A stretch of 64,000 nt of DNA, from the NCBI RefSeq assembly GCF_022267555.1, contig NZ_CP073586.1, forward strand, positions 1,116,001 through 1,180,000. Reading direction: 5' to 3'. Positions 1-8,295 of the stretch are shown piece after piece (position 1 is the first letter of the stretch; every line of letters begins with the position of its first letter). The stretch is from Proteiniphilum propionicum. Its GTDB lineage: Bacteria > Bacteroidota > Bacteroidia > Bacteroidales > Dysgonomonadaceae. The notes below the pieces were generated by a model. It saw nothing but the letters and a program-made list of their open reading frames with translations. It searched no databases and was not told where the DNA came from. The translations under genes and the position numbers were made by a program.

Positions 1-2541
1 CCAGGAGTAACATGTAGCGTGCGACTTGTTAAAGGCGTATGAGGCAAACTTCTCCCAGTCGTTCCATATTTTATTAAGGGTTTTTTCGGCATACCCGTTT
101 TTCTTGCCTCCTGCAAGAAACTTCTCCTTCAGTGCTGTCATCTTATCTATAAGCTTCTTGCCCATAGCTTTGCGCAACTCATCAGACTGGCCTCTCGTGA
201 ATCCTGCCAGCAGTCGTGAAAGAAGCATCACCTGCTCCTGGTAGACTGTTATCCCGTAGGTTTCGCTCAGGTATTTCTCCATGATGGGCAGGTCGTAGGT
301 AATCTCCTGCCTGCCTTGCTTCCGTGCGATAAAAGTAGGGATGTAATCCATTGGTCCGGGTCGGTAGAGCGCGTTCATGGCAATGAGGTCTTCAAATTTG
401 CTTGGTTGTAGCTCTTTCAGATACTTTTGCATCCCTGCCGACTCAAACTGAAATGTCCCGGTGGTTTGCCCATTGCAATAAAGTCTGTAAGTTGGGGCAT
501 CGTCCATGTCGATGCTGTTTATATCGACTTTGATACCGCGATTCAGCTCTATGTTGGTAAGTGCATCTTTAATTATAGAGAGGGTCTTCAAACCGAGGAA
601 GTCCATTTTTATCAGCCCTGTCTCCTCAATTACCGACCCTTCGTATTGCGTCACCAGGAGAGTCTCTTTTGTCTCTTTATCTTCGGCAGTACTTATGGGT
701 ACAACATCAGATATGTCTGTTTGACCAATTATTACTCCACAGGCATGAACGCCTGTGTTTCTGACATTGCCCTCAAGCATCTCCGCATACCTGAGAGTAT
801 CTCTCACCAGAGGGTCGCTGCTATTGGCAGCCTCCTTTAGTTCGGGCACATTTTCGATTGCTGTTTTCAGATTGATCTTTTTTACGTTCGGGATCCTGTC
901 CGGCACCAGCTTTGCCAGCCTGTTCGATTCCGAAAGCGGTAGTTTGTGTACCCGCGCCACATCACGTATTGAGGATTTTGTGGCCATTGTCCCATATGTA
1001 ATAATGTGCGCAACCCTCTCATTACCATATTTTTCTGTCACCCAGCGAAGTACTTTCCCCCGACCTTCATCATCAAAATCGATATCTATATCGGGCATTG
1101 AGATACGGTCGGGATTGAGGAAACGTTCGAACAGAAGGTCGTATTTCAGAGGATCGATATCAGTAATCTGCAGGCAGTAGGCTACGGCCGACCCCGCGGC
1201 TGACCCTCGTCCCGGCCCTACGGCTACACCCATCTCCCTGGCAGCATTGATGAAATCCTGAACAATGAGAAAATATCCGGGAAATCCCATATTCTTGATA
1301 GTGTCCAGCTCGAATTTCAATCGTTCCACTATCTCTTCACTGAGATCTTTTCCATATCGCTTCTCTGCCCCCTTTTTTGTCAGGTGTGTCAGATATTCGG
1401 CTTCCAGCTTGATTCGGATTACTTTGTCATAGTCTCCCAATCGGTGGAAGGTCTTTTCTCCAAACTCCTCGATCAAGTCTTTTTCGGAATATTTCTGTTT
1501 GTACAGCTCCTCGGTCCCAAACTGCGGATTAATAGGGTAAAAAGGCATCAGCGGAGGGTGATCAATAGAATAGAACTCAACCTTGTCGGCAATCTCCAGA
1601 GTGTTGGTTAACGCTTCGGGGATATCTGAGAATATGCGGTTCATCTCTTCGGTCGTTTTCAGCCACTCCTGCTTGGTGTACCGCATCCTGTCAGGATCGT
1701 CAAAATCTTTTCCGGTACTCAGGCAAATTAGGCGGTCGTGTGCATCGGCATCCTCTTCGTTCACAAAGTGAACGTCGTTAGTGGCTATCAGCTTCACGTC
1801 ATATTTTCGCGCAATGCGAATCATTTCACTGTTTACCCTTTCCTGTTTTAGATAAGTTGTCCGGTCAGCATCGGGACGGTCTGTTTTGTGGCGTTGCAAC
1901 TCCAGGTAGTAATCGTCTCCAAAAACACTTTTATACCACTTCACCGCTTCTTCAGCTTCATTTATCCGGCCATCGTCAATTTTTCTTGATATCTCACCAC
2001 CAAGACAGGCGGATGAAACAATAAGGCCTTCGTGATATTGTTCAAGCAACTCTTTATCGATGCGCGGACGGTAGTAAAAACCTTCAGTCCAGCTTTTGGA
2101 AACAATCTTTATGAGATTTTTGTAACCCTGCAGATTTTTTGCCAGGACAACCAGATGCCATCCGCTACCGTCAATCTTGTCGGTTTGTAAAAAACGGTTA
2201 CGTCGTGCCAGATAACACTCACATCCGACAATAGGCTTAAATAGTTTTCTCTTTGTTTCAGACAGCTTGTCGTTCAGCTGTTGTCGTTTATCCGGTGCTT
2301 CACCGCTTTTTGCCAGTGCGTCGATCTCTTTTTTCAGCTTTTTGATCTCTGCATTTAATGGAGCATTTTTTCTGGAAGCATAATTAAGGAATTCTTTGAT
2401 TCCGTACATTGCTCCGTGATCGGTAAGCGCAATAGCTTTCATGCCGTCTTCTGCAGCCTTGTCTATAAGGCGCTGAATGCTTGCCTGCCCGTCAAGCAAC
2501 GAATACTGGGAGTGAACGTGTAAATGTACAAAATGGTGCAT
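1..2541 (-). CDS. dnaE: DNA polymerase III alpha subunit (DnaE), C-terminus cut by window edge
   Basis: Replicative DNA polymerase catalytic subunit. Reading the minus strand from the ATG at 2541, the frame stays open for 847 codons to the window edge. It begins MHHFVHLHVHSQYSLLDG, the PHP domain with its metal-binding HxH histidines. The palm carries GPGRGSAAGS and then the catalytic PDIDIDFDDEGRGK, with the PDIDIDF segment at about residues 483-489. DnaE proteins of this phylum are usually around 1,200 residues or more, so the tau/beta-binding C-terminal part lies outside the window. There is no plausible earlier start. The short intergenic space to the transporter terminator carries a -7-like box but nothing else. 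Function is certain from the motifs; only the 3' end is missing. Confidence 0.96.
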   Translation of the reverse strand, partial: MHHFVHLHVHSQYSLLDGQASIQRLIDKAAEDGMKAIALTDHGAMYGIKEFLNYASRKNAPLNAEIKKLKKEIDALAKSGEAPDKRQQLNDKLSETKRKLFKPIVGCECYLARRNRFLQTDKIDGSGWHLVVLAKNLQGYKNLIKIVSKSWTEGFYYRPRIDKELLEQYHEGLIVSSACLGGEISRKIDDGRINEAEEAVKWYKSVFGDDYYLELQRHKTDRPDADRTTYLKQERVNSEMIRIARKYDVKLIATNDVHFVNEEDADAHDRLICLSTGKDFDDPDRMRYTKQEWLKTTEEMNRIFSDIPEALTNTLEIADKVEFYSIDHPPLMPFYPINPQFGTEELYKQKYSEKDLIEEFGEKTFHRLGDYDKVIRIKLEAEYLTHLTKKGAEKRYGKDLSEEIVERLKFELDTIKNMGFPGYFLIVQDFINAAREMGVAVGPGRGSAAGSAVAYCLQITDIDPLKYDLLFERFLNPDRISMPDIDIDFDDEGRGKVLRWVTEKYGNERVAHIITYGTMATKSSIRDVARVHKLPLSESNRLAKLVPDRIPNVKKINLKTAIENVPELKEAANSSDPLVRDTLRYAEMLEGNVRNTGVHACGVIIGQTDISDVVPISTAEDKETKETLLVTQYEGSVIEETGLIKMDFLGLKTLSIIKDALTNIELNRGIKVDINSIDMDDAPTYRLYCNGQTTGTFQFESAGMQKYLKELQPSKFEDLIAMNALYRPGPMDYIPTFIARKQGRQEITYDLPIMEKYLSETYGITVYQEQVMLLSRLLAGFTRGQSDELRKAMGKKLIDKMTALKEKFLAGGKKNGYAEKTLNKIWNDWEKFASYAFNKSHATCYSW

Positions 2542-2574
2542 TTTTTTTATATGATTTCACGTGTGATGTGTACG

Positions 2575-2582
2575 CAAATATA
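2575..2582 (-). promoter_or_regulatory. Possible -7 box of dnaE promoter
   Basis: On the minus strand this reads TATATTTG, matching the Bacteroidota -7 consensus TAnnTTTG, 34 bp upstream of the dnaE ATG. No TTTG is seen at the expected -33 distance, so this is a weak call. Confidence 0.35.
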
Positions 2583-2684
2583 CTTAAATATAGGGCGGTT
2601 TTTCTGAGTTATTGTAAGAAGTTATCAACGGGTGATGTTATCTATCAATGTGTGAGGATTTTTTGGCTTGTTAAAATATTTCAA

Positions 2685-2713
2685 TAAAAAAGCCGGCAGA
2701 ATCATTCTGCCGG
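2685..2713 (-). terminator. Rho-independent terminator after the POT transporter
   Basis: On the minus strand CCGGCAG/CTGCCGG form a 7-bp stem (extendable to 10 bp) followed directly by a run of six T. It lies 24 bp past the stop of the transporter gene and separates it from dnaE. Confidence 0.85.
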
Positions 2714-2736
2714 ACTGTATACTGGTTGTTTGAAAA

Positions 2737-4278
2737 TTATTTTGCAACTCTTTCAAGCCATTTTAGCATGGCGAGCATTGTGAACATTGAGATAATACAA
2801 GCAGTAACAAACAGCATCCATGTAGCAGTCATAGACATACTTGTATAGAAGATGGCCCCGATAAAGAGCAAGCTGTTTCCTGCCGCGGTAGCTCCCAACC
2901 AGGCTCCTTGCATGATACCCTGAAGTTTTGGGGGAGCAACTTTTGATACGAAAGAGATACCGAGAGGGCTTATAAAAAGCTCGGCAACCGTAAGAATAAA
3001 ATATGTACCGATAAGAATCCATGGTGTCACACGTGCAGAATCAGGAAGCCCGCCCATTGCATCTATTTCAGCTTTGTTGGGTAAACCTATGGAACCAAGC
3101 GACATTACAAGATAAGCTAAAGCAGCAATACCCATTCCAATGGCAATTTTCCGCGGTGTGGATGGTTCTTTCCCTTTTGACCTGAGCCATCCGAATAATC
3201 CAACGATAATAGGAGTGAGGAATACCACGAAAAATGGGTTAATTGCCTGGAATATCTCGGCTCCCTGCAAGGTGGCAAATCCAAGATTGACTTTTATCTG
3301 GCTCAGATCGGTATAGTCTTTGGCAAAGTATGTTAGTGTTAGACCGTTCTGATGAAAAGAAAACCAGAAGAAAATTACTACTGCAAAAACGGCGAACAGT
3401 GCGTAAAGACGTTGTTTTACCTCTTTTATATCCATCTCGTCAACGGGTGTGCTACCGTCTGCAGTTGCAGAAGCCTTGGCTACTGCAGGATCGGGGAATT
3501 TGTTTTTGTTGGCAAGGTAAATAGCTAATGAAATGAGCATCGCAAAAATTGCTACCCCAAAGGCATAATGGAATCCCGTGGTGAACACATTAAGGTATTC
3601 TGAACTGAATGCGGATAGATCGGTACCGGCGAATCCAACTTCAGAAGCCAGGTTCTGAAGGCGTGATGTTCCTTCGGGAGTGATTGTATTACCCAGATAC
3701 TGATGCGCAAGCGCAGGAAGATCGGCATTATAGAGAAAGCCATTTTTTTCTACCCACCAGTTTCTTACACCCACAGCGATGAAAGGGGCAAAGATAGCAC
3801 CAATGTTTATGAACATGTAAAACAGCTGGAACCCGGAGTCCCTCATCTTGCTAAATTGAGGGTTATCGTACATTTGGCCAACCAGTGCCTGTAGGTTGCC
3901 TTTGAACAAACCATTACCAAAGGCAATGACCAAAAGCCCTAAGCAGGTAATTCCCAGGAAAAGCATGAATTCATTCGCGGGGACAGGTGTTGGAGAGGGA
4001 ATGGCAATAATTACATACCCAAGTGACATCAGAAGCAATCCTATTAAGATAGTTCCCTTGTAGTTACGGGTTTTGTCTGCAATAAGTCCGCCTACCAGTG
4101 CCAACAGATAAATGGACGCGTAGAAGATTGAATAGATAATTCCGGTGTTGGTTTCGTTAAGTCCGAACTTTGACATTATAAAGAGTGAGAGGATGGCCAT
4201 CATGGTGTAAAAACCAAAGCGCTCACCCATGTTCGCCAGCGAAGCGGCGAATAATCCTTTGGGATGATTTTTGAACAT
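2737..4278 (-). CDS. POT/PTR-family proton-coupled peptide transporter (DtpT-like MFS)
   Basis: 513-residue polytopic membrane protein that should import di- and tripeptides with protons. The N-terminus MFKNHPKGLFAASLANMGERFGFYT is typical of the Bacteroidota branch of the POT family, with the first helix carrying the ER of the ExxER motif. There are about 12-14 hydrophobic segments, and a soluble loop around residues 270-285 (DPAVAKASATADGSTPVDE) separates the two halves. The first acidic residue of the canonical ExxERF motif is Asn here (NMGERF). The gene is monocistronic, with a strong terminator at its 3' end. It diverges from the aromatic amino-acid operon, with about 520 bp between them. 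The family assignment is firm; substrate range is not visible. Confidence 0.9.
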   Translation of the reverse strand: MFKNHPKGLFAASLANMGERFGFYTMMAILSLFIMSKFGLNETNTGIIYSIFYASIYLLALVGGLIADKTRNYKGTILIGLLLMSLGYVIIAIPSPTPVPANEFMLFLGITCLGLLVIAFGNGLFKGNLQALVGQMYDNPQFSKMRDSGFQLFYMFINIGAIFAPFIAVGVRNWWVEKNGFLYNADLPALAHQYLGNTITPEGTSRLQNLASEVGFAGTDLSAFSSEYLNVFTTGFHYAFGVAIFAMLISLAIYLANKNKFPDPAVAKASATADGSTPVDEMDIKEVKQRLYALFAVFAVVIFFWFSFHQNGLTLTYFAKDYTDLSQIKVNLGFATLQGAEIFQAINPFFVVFLTPIIVGLFGWLRSKGKEPSTPRKIAIGMGIAALAYLVMSLGSIGLPNKAEIDAMGGLPDSARVTPWILIGTYFILTVAELFISPLGISFVSKVAPPKLQGIMQGAWLGATAAGNSLLFIGAIFYTSMSMTATWMLFVTACIISMFTMLAMLKWLERVAK

Positions 4279-4569
4279 TATGAATCTGTTATTTAGTTAT
4301 AAAATATTAGTTCACGGTTTTTTTTATAATACTTCAGTAAATTCCAACTTGACACCTGAGTAGTCAAACTATTCAGAACATAATGGTAAAGCTTACTACG
4401 ACTGGCCGTCAGGCGATTACGGCTGGATGCCTGAAAAAAATGTCAAAATTGGTGTTTTTAATATGCAAATATAAAAATATTTTGAAAATAATTGTTGATT
4501 CTTCATTTGAAAATGAGTCTGTTTTTAATTTATTGGCGCTATAAAACCACTTTTTTTTTTACTTTTTTA

Positions 4570-4599
4570 TTTGTATGAATAAAAAAAATCGTACATTTG
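4570..4599 (+). promoter_or_regulatory. Promoter of the pheA operon
   Basis: TTTG at 4570-4573 and TACATTTG at 4592-4599, separated by 18 bp, match the Bacteroidota -33/-7 pattern. Initiation would fall near 4606, just ahead of the leader peptide. The rest of the 4279-4797 intergenic region upstream of this is AT-rich and shows no gene. Confidence 0.7.
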
Positions 4600-4627
4600 C
4601 ATCCGTAATTCACAAAAGTAGATTATA

Positions 4628-4684
4628 GTGAACAGTTCAGTTTTTGCAATATCTTTCTGGTTTTACTTTTACTTTAGCAGGTAA
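4628..4684 (+). CDS. Aromatic-rich leader peptide of the pheA operon
   Basis: An 18-codon ORF starts at GTG and reads (M)NSSVFAISFWFYFYFSR, then TAA. Seven consecutive codons (residues 10-16) are Phe-Trp-Phe-Tyr-Phe-Tyr-Phe, and the peptide holds five Phe, two Tyr and one Trp in total. It lies about 20 nt after the predicted transcription start and ends immediately before an RNA segment able to pair with the terminator arm. This is the classical design of a translation-sensing leader peptide. An in-frame TAG at 4619 means only ATT, ATA or GTG can start it, and GTG is chosen. Expression is inferred, not shown. Confidence 0.75.
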   Translation: MNSSVFAISFWFYFYFSR

Positions 4685-4685
4685 A

Positions 4686-4774
4686 GACAGGATTTTATAT
4701 GCAAAATGAGAAGAAGTTAAATAGTCATATCAGATAAATAAGATCCTGTCGCCAACACGACGGGATTTTTTTTT
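4686..4774 (+). promoter_or_regulatory. Transcription attenuator: antiterminator and terminator arms upstream of pheA
   Basis: Segment 2, GACAGGAT (4686-4693), pairs perfectly with segment 3, ATCCTGTC (4743-4750). Segment 3, extended to ATCCTGTCG (4743-4751), can instead pair with segment 4, CGACGGGAT (4758-4766), across a 6-nt loop. This second pairing is followed by nine T (4766-4774) and makes a good intrinsic terminator. A ribosome finishing the leader peptide (stop at 4682) would cover segment 2 and allow termination. A ribosome stalled at the aromatic codons would leave segment 2 free to form the antiterminator. The mutually exclusive pairings are read directly from the sequence. Confidence 0.8.
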
Positions 4775-4797
4775 GGTTAAAAAATGAGATAAATCGT

Positions 4798-5730
4798 ATG
4801 AAGAGAGTAGCTATTCAGGGAGGTGCAGGTGCATACCACGAGATCGCGGCACGTGAGTATTTTAAGGGTGAAGAGGTGGATATTGTTCCCTGCAGCACTT
4901 TCCGTGATATTTTTATTGAGGCTTCTAAAGATCCCGCGCTGATAGGGGTAATGGCAATTGAAAACACAATAGCGGGAAGTCTTTTGCAGAATCACGATCT
5001 TTTGAAAATTAATGATCTGCAGATTGCAGGTGAGCATAAACTGCGTATTTCACATTCACTGGCGTCACTACCCGGAAGTTCAATATGCGATATTAAAGAG
5101 GTGATGTCGCACCCCATGGCGTTGATGCAATGTGAAGAGTTTCTTGATACACTTCCCGGTGTAAAAATAGTTGAGCACAGTGATACGGCCCTTGCTGCAA
5201 AAGATGTACGAGAAAAAAACATGGTCGGTACAGCTGCCATATGCAGCACCTTTGCAGCAGAAATGTACGGGTTGGAGGTTGTTGCCCGTGGTATTGAGAC
5301 AAATAAAAGGAACTTTACCCGGTTTCTTATTCTTGCACAGGGTGAGATGCTTCGAGAAGTGAAGAAGGATAATCATATCAACAAGTCGTCGATGGTTTTC
5401 ATATTGCCTCACAACGAAGGAAGCCTCTCGAAAGTACTGTCGGTGTTGTCCTTTTATGACATTAACCTAACCCGTATTCAGTCGTTGCCCATTATTGGAA
5501 GAGAGTGGGAGTATCAGTTTTACATCGACCTCACCTTTACCGATTTTTTCCGCTACCGGCAGTCAGTTGATGCTATAATGCCATTGATAAGCGGATTGAA
5601 AATACTGGGTGAGTACAGGGAGGAAAAGCATGGCACTATAGAACAAAGATCGAAGGAGAAAATGAATTATTTCGCGGTTGATTTTAAGAAGCCATTTATT
5701 CGTACAAATGAGAGAGCGAATGAGTTTTAG
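4798..5730 (+). CDS. pheA: Prephenate dehydratase
   Basis: 310 residues, monofunctional (no chorismate mutase domain). Converts prephenate to phenylpyruvate in phenylalanine synthesis. Residues 1 to about 180 form the catalytic PDT domain, starting VAIQGGAGAYHE and ending in the conserved NFTRF (Asn172-Phe176, with the catalytic Thr174). Residues of about 195-280 form an ACT domain that normally binds Phe for feedback inhibition (GSLSKVLSVLSFYDINLTRIQS). The ESRP motif of enterobacterial enzymes reads QSLP here. First gene of the aromatic operon, directly behind the attenuator. The missing mutase is supplied by the fused gene two positions downstream. Confidence 0.95.
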   Translation: MKRVAIQGGAGAYHEIAAREYFKGEEVDIVPCSTFRDIFIEASKDPALIGVMAIENTIAGSLLQNHDLLKINDLQIAGEHKLRISHSLASLPGSSICDIKEVMSHPMALMQCEEFLDTLPGVKIVEHSDTALAAKDVREKNMVGTAAICSTFAAEMYGLEVVARGIETNKRNFTRFLILAQGEMLREVKKDNHINKSSMVFILPHNEGSLSKVLSVLSFYDINLTRIQSLPIIGREWEYQFYIDLTFTDFFRYRQSVDAIMPLISGLKILGEYREEKHGTIEQRSKEKMNYFAVDFKKPFIRTNERANEF

Positions 5731-5880
5731 GCTAGAGAATAGATCTGATAATTAAAAAATTACAAATTTAGCAATTAATGTATCTTGACTTTCTCATCTA
5801 TTTATGCAATTAGTGCGTGGCTGGTATTGAAAGATTCAGCTGTAATCTCAACAGATGCAGAAATTAAATAATTTAAATAA

Positions 5881-7053
5881 ATGAAGACAATTGAACCTGC
5901 TGAACATATAAAAACAATCGCAGAATACTATTTTTCAGTAAAACTTGCAGAGGTCGCCCGTATGAATAGCGAAGGTAAAAATGTAATAAGCCTGGCGGTG
6001 GGTGCTCCCGACAGAATGCCTTCGCAGAAAACAATAAGTAAGCTTTGTGAAGCTGCGTGCCGTCCCGATGTGCATGCTTATCAGCCTTACACGGGAATAC
6101 CCGAACTTCGTAAAGCATATGCCGATTGGTATGGCAGGATATACGGTGTGGAATTGTTTACAGATGAGGTACTCCCGTTGATAGGATCGAAAGAGGGAGT
6201 GTTGCATATTTCAATGACATTTCTTAACTACGGAGATGGGGTTTTAGTACCGAATCCAGGTTATCCTACCTATACCTCTGTGTCTAATTTGCTGAGAGCC
6301 AATGTTATTCAGTATGACCTGATGGAGGACGACAACTGGCAGCCCAATTTTGAAGCGCTGGAAAAGATGGATCTGTCGCAGGTGAAACTGATGTGGGTAA
6401 ACTATCCGAATATGCCTACCGGTGCCAACGCGTCGGCTGGGTTGTTTGAAAAGCTGGTAGCTTTTGGCAAGAGGCACTCAATAATTATTTGTCATGATAA
6501 TCCTTACAGCTTTATCCTGAATGACAAACCAATGAGCATTTTATCGGTACCTGGTGCAAAAGATATTTGCATCGAGCTCAACTCATTAAGCAAGTCGCAC
6601 AATATGTCGGGCTGGCGTATGGGAGTGCTTGCTTCCAATCCCCAATTTGTGAGATGGGTACTAAAGGAGAAAAGCAATATCGACAGCGGGCAGTTTAAGC
6701 CGATGCAACTGGCTGCCGTTGAAGCTTTGTCGAACCCTTTGGAATGGCATGCAGAGATGAATAGTATTTACGCAGGCCGCCGCTTATGGGCCGAAAAGAT
6801 ATTGGATCTGCTGCAATGCACATTCGACAAACGCCAGGTTGGGCTGTTTGTCTGGGGTAAATTGAGCGACAAGGTAGCTGACAGCGAATCCTTTATAGAT
6901 GATATCCTTTATAACGCAAGGGTATTTATCACGCCGGGATCTGTCTTCGGCAGCAACGGAGATAGATTTATACGTATCTCACTTGGTTCTTCTGAGGAGA
7001 AAATTCAGGAAGCTTATCACAGGATTAATGCTTACTTGTCAACATTGCAGTGA
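5881..7053 (+). CDS. PLP-dependent class I/II aminotransferase of the aromatic operon
   Basis: 390-residue fold-type I aminotransferase. The pyridoxal-phosphate lysine is Lys238 in SLSKSHNMSGWRMG, and NYPNMPTGA matches the substrate and cofactor-contacting NYPxNPTG segment, with Met in place of the usual Pro-preceding Asn (NMPTG). Its place between pheA and the DAHP synthase makes transamination of phenylpyruvate, hydroxyphenylpyruvate or prephenate the likely role. Aspartate or LL-diaminopimelate aminotransferase-like activity cannot be excluded from sequence alone. It follows pheA after 150 bp without a visible terminator, so it is probably co-transcribed. Confidence 0.85.
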   Translation: MKTIEPAEHIKTIAEYYFSVKLAEVARMNSEGKNVISLAVGAPDRMPSQKTISKLCEAACRPDVHAYQPYTGIPELRKAYADWYGRIYGVELFTDEVLPLIGSKEGVLHISMTFLNYGDGVLVPNPGYPTYTSVSNLLRANVIQYDLMEDDNWQPNFEALEKMDLSQVKLMWVNYPNMPTGANASAGLFEKLVAFGKRHSIIICHDNPYSFILNDKPMSILSVPGAKDICIELNSLSKSHNMSGWRMGVLASNPQFVRWVLKEKSNIDSGQFKPMQLAAVEALSNPLEWHAEMNSIYAGRRLWAEKILDLLQCTFDKRQVGLFVWGKLSDKVADSESFIDDILYNARVFITPGSVFGSNGDRFIRISLGSSEEKIQEAYHRINAYLSTLQ

Positions 7054-7206
7054 GTGTTTCTTACTTATTAATAGCCAGATATGTCTGAATAAATTTTCGT
7101 TGGGGATAATCAAAAATATTTATTGACAGTCGGCATTTTATATACCACTTTATTCTGTTCGGGACTTTTTTAAAGTGGATTCATCAATTAAAAAAACAAT
7201 AACAAC

Positions 7207-8295
7207 ATGGAGTTCGAATCAATATTATTACCGGGTATAGATGAAAAACGGCCGCTCGTGATTTCAGGACCCTGCAGCGCAGAGACGGAGGAACAGGTGA
7301 TGGTCACTGCCGGGCAACTGGCCTCAATAGGTGTTAAGATTTTCAGGGCGGGTGTTTGGAAGCCGAGGACCAAGCCTGGTGGTTTTGAAGGGGTGGGCAG
7401 CCCTGCCCTCAAATGGCTTCTGAAAGCAAAAAAGGAGACCGGCATGTATGTAGCTACCGAGGTAGCTACAGAAAAACATGTCTATGAGTCACTAAAATAT
7501 GGCGTGGATTTGTTATGGATAGGTGCACGAACCACCGCTAACCCTTTTGCAGTACAGGAGATTGCTGACACACTGCGAGGGGTGGATATACCTGTTCTGA
7601 TAAAGAATCCGGTGAACCCCGACCTGGAGCTGTGGATAGGTGCATTGGAAAGGTTGTACAATGCCGGGATAAAGCGGTTGGGAGTGATTCACAGAGGTTT
7701 CAGCACACCCGATAAAACTGTGTACCGCAATATTCCGCAGTGGCATATCCCTATTGAGTTGAAGCGACGTTATCCCGCACTTCCCATCCTGTGCGACCCG
7801 AGTCATATAGGGGGAGACCGCAACCTTATCTTTAAGCTCAGCCAGCAGGCTATGGACCTGAACTATTCAGGATTGATAATAGAATCTCACTGTTCACCTG
7901 ATGATGCATGGAGCGATAGGGCGCAACAGATAACGCCAGCAGCACTTAAGGAGGTGCTTGACAGCCTGGTCATCCGCAATACCGTGCAGACTACAGAAGA
8001 TCTCTCTGTGTTGCGAAATCAGATAGATGATCTGGACAACGAGCTATTGCAGCTGCTTGCCAAGCGGATGCGTGTATCAAGAGAGATTGGGTACTATAAG
8101 CTGGAGCACGATATGCCTATCCTGCAGACGCAGCGTTATGACCAGATCCTTACAGATCGTGCCTGCCAGGGCGAACGGATGGAGATGTCGGGCGATTTTA
8201 TAAAACAGGTACTGGAGGCTATCCACTCTGAATCGGTACGCCAGCAGATGGTGGTCATGGAAAGAGAAAAAAAGAGAAATAACAAAGTAAAATGA
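7207..8295 (+). CDS. Bifunctional DAHP synthase / chorismate mutase
   Basis: 362 residues. Positions of about 1-265 are a DAHP synthase of the KDO8P-synthase-like type (ISGPCSAETEEQ, KPRTKPGGFEG, CDPSHIGGDR), catalysing the entry step of the shikimate pathway. Positions of about 275-355 are an AroQ-type chorismate mutase (LRNQIDDLDNELLQLLAKRM). One protein thus supplies both the first and the branch-point reaction, complementing the monofunctional PheA and TyrA beside it. The last four bases overlap the tyrA start (ATGA), which indicates translational coupling. An 8-bp inverted repeat (7145-7152/7171-7178) precedes the gene; its meaning is unclear. Confidence 0.93.
   Translation: MEFESILLPGIDEKRPLVISGPCSAETEEQVMVTAGQLASIGVKIFRAGVWKPRTKPGGFEGVGSPALKWLLKAKKETGMYVATEVATEKHVYESLKYGVDLLWIGARTTANPFAVQEIADTLRGVDIPVLIKNPVNPDLELWIGALERLYNAGIKRLGVIHRGFSTPDKTVYRNIPQWHIPIELKRRYPALPILCDPSHIGGDRNLIFKLSQQAMDLNYSGLIIESHCSPDDAWSDRAQQITPAALKEVLDSLVIRNTVQTTEDLSVLRNQIDDLDNELLQLLAKRMRVSREIGYYKLEHDMPILQTQRYDQILTDRACQGERMEMSGDFIKQVLEAIHSESVRQQMVVMEREKKRNNKVK

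Noticed and set aside
5080-5412. Antisense ORFs over pheA and other conserved genes
   Set aside because: They lie wholly inside strongly conserved coding sequences on the other strand, have no signal peptide, domain or promoter, and look like chance open frames.
7145-7178. Inverted repeat CCACTTTA/TAAAGTGG before the DAHP synthase gene
   Set aside because: Stem of 8 bp with an 18-nt loop, no T-run after it and no leader ORF; not enough to call a second attenuator.
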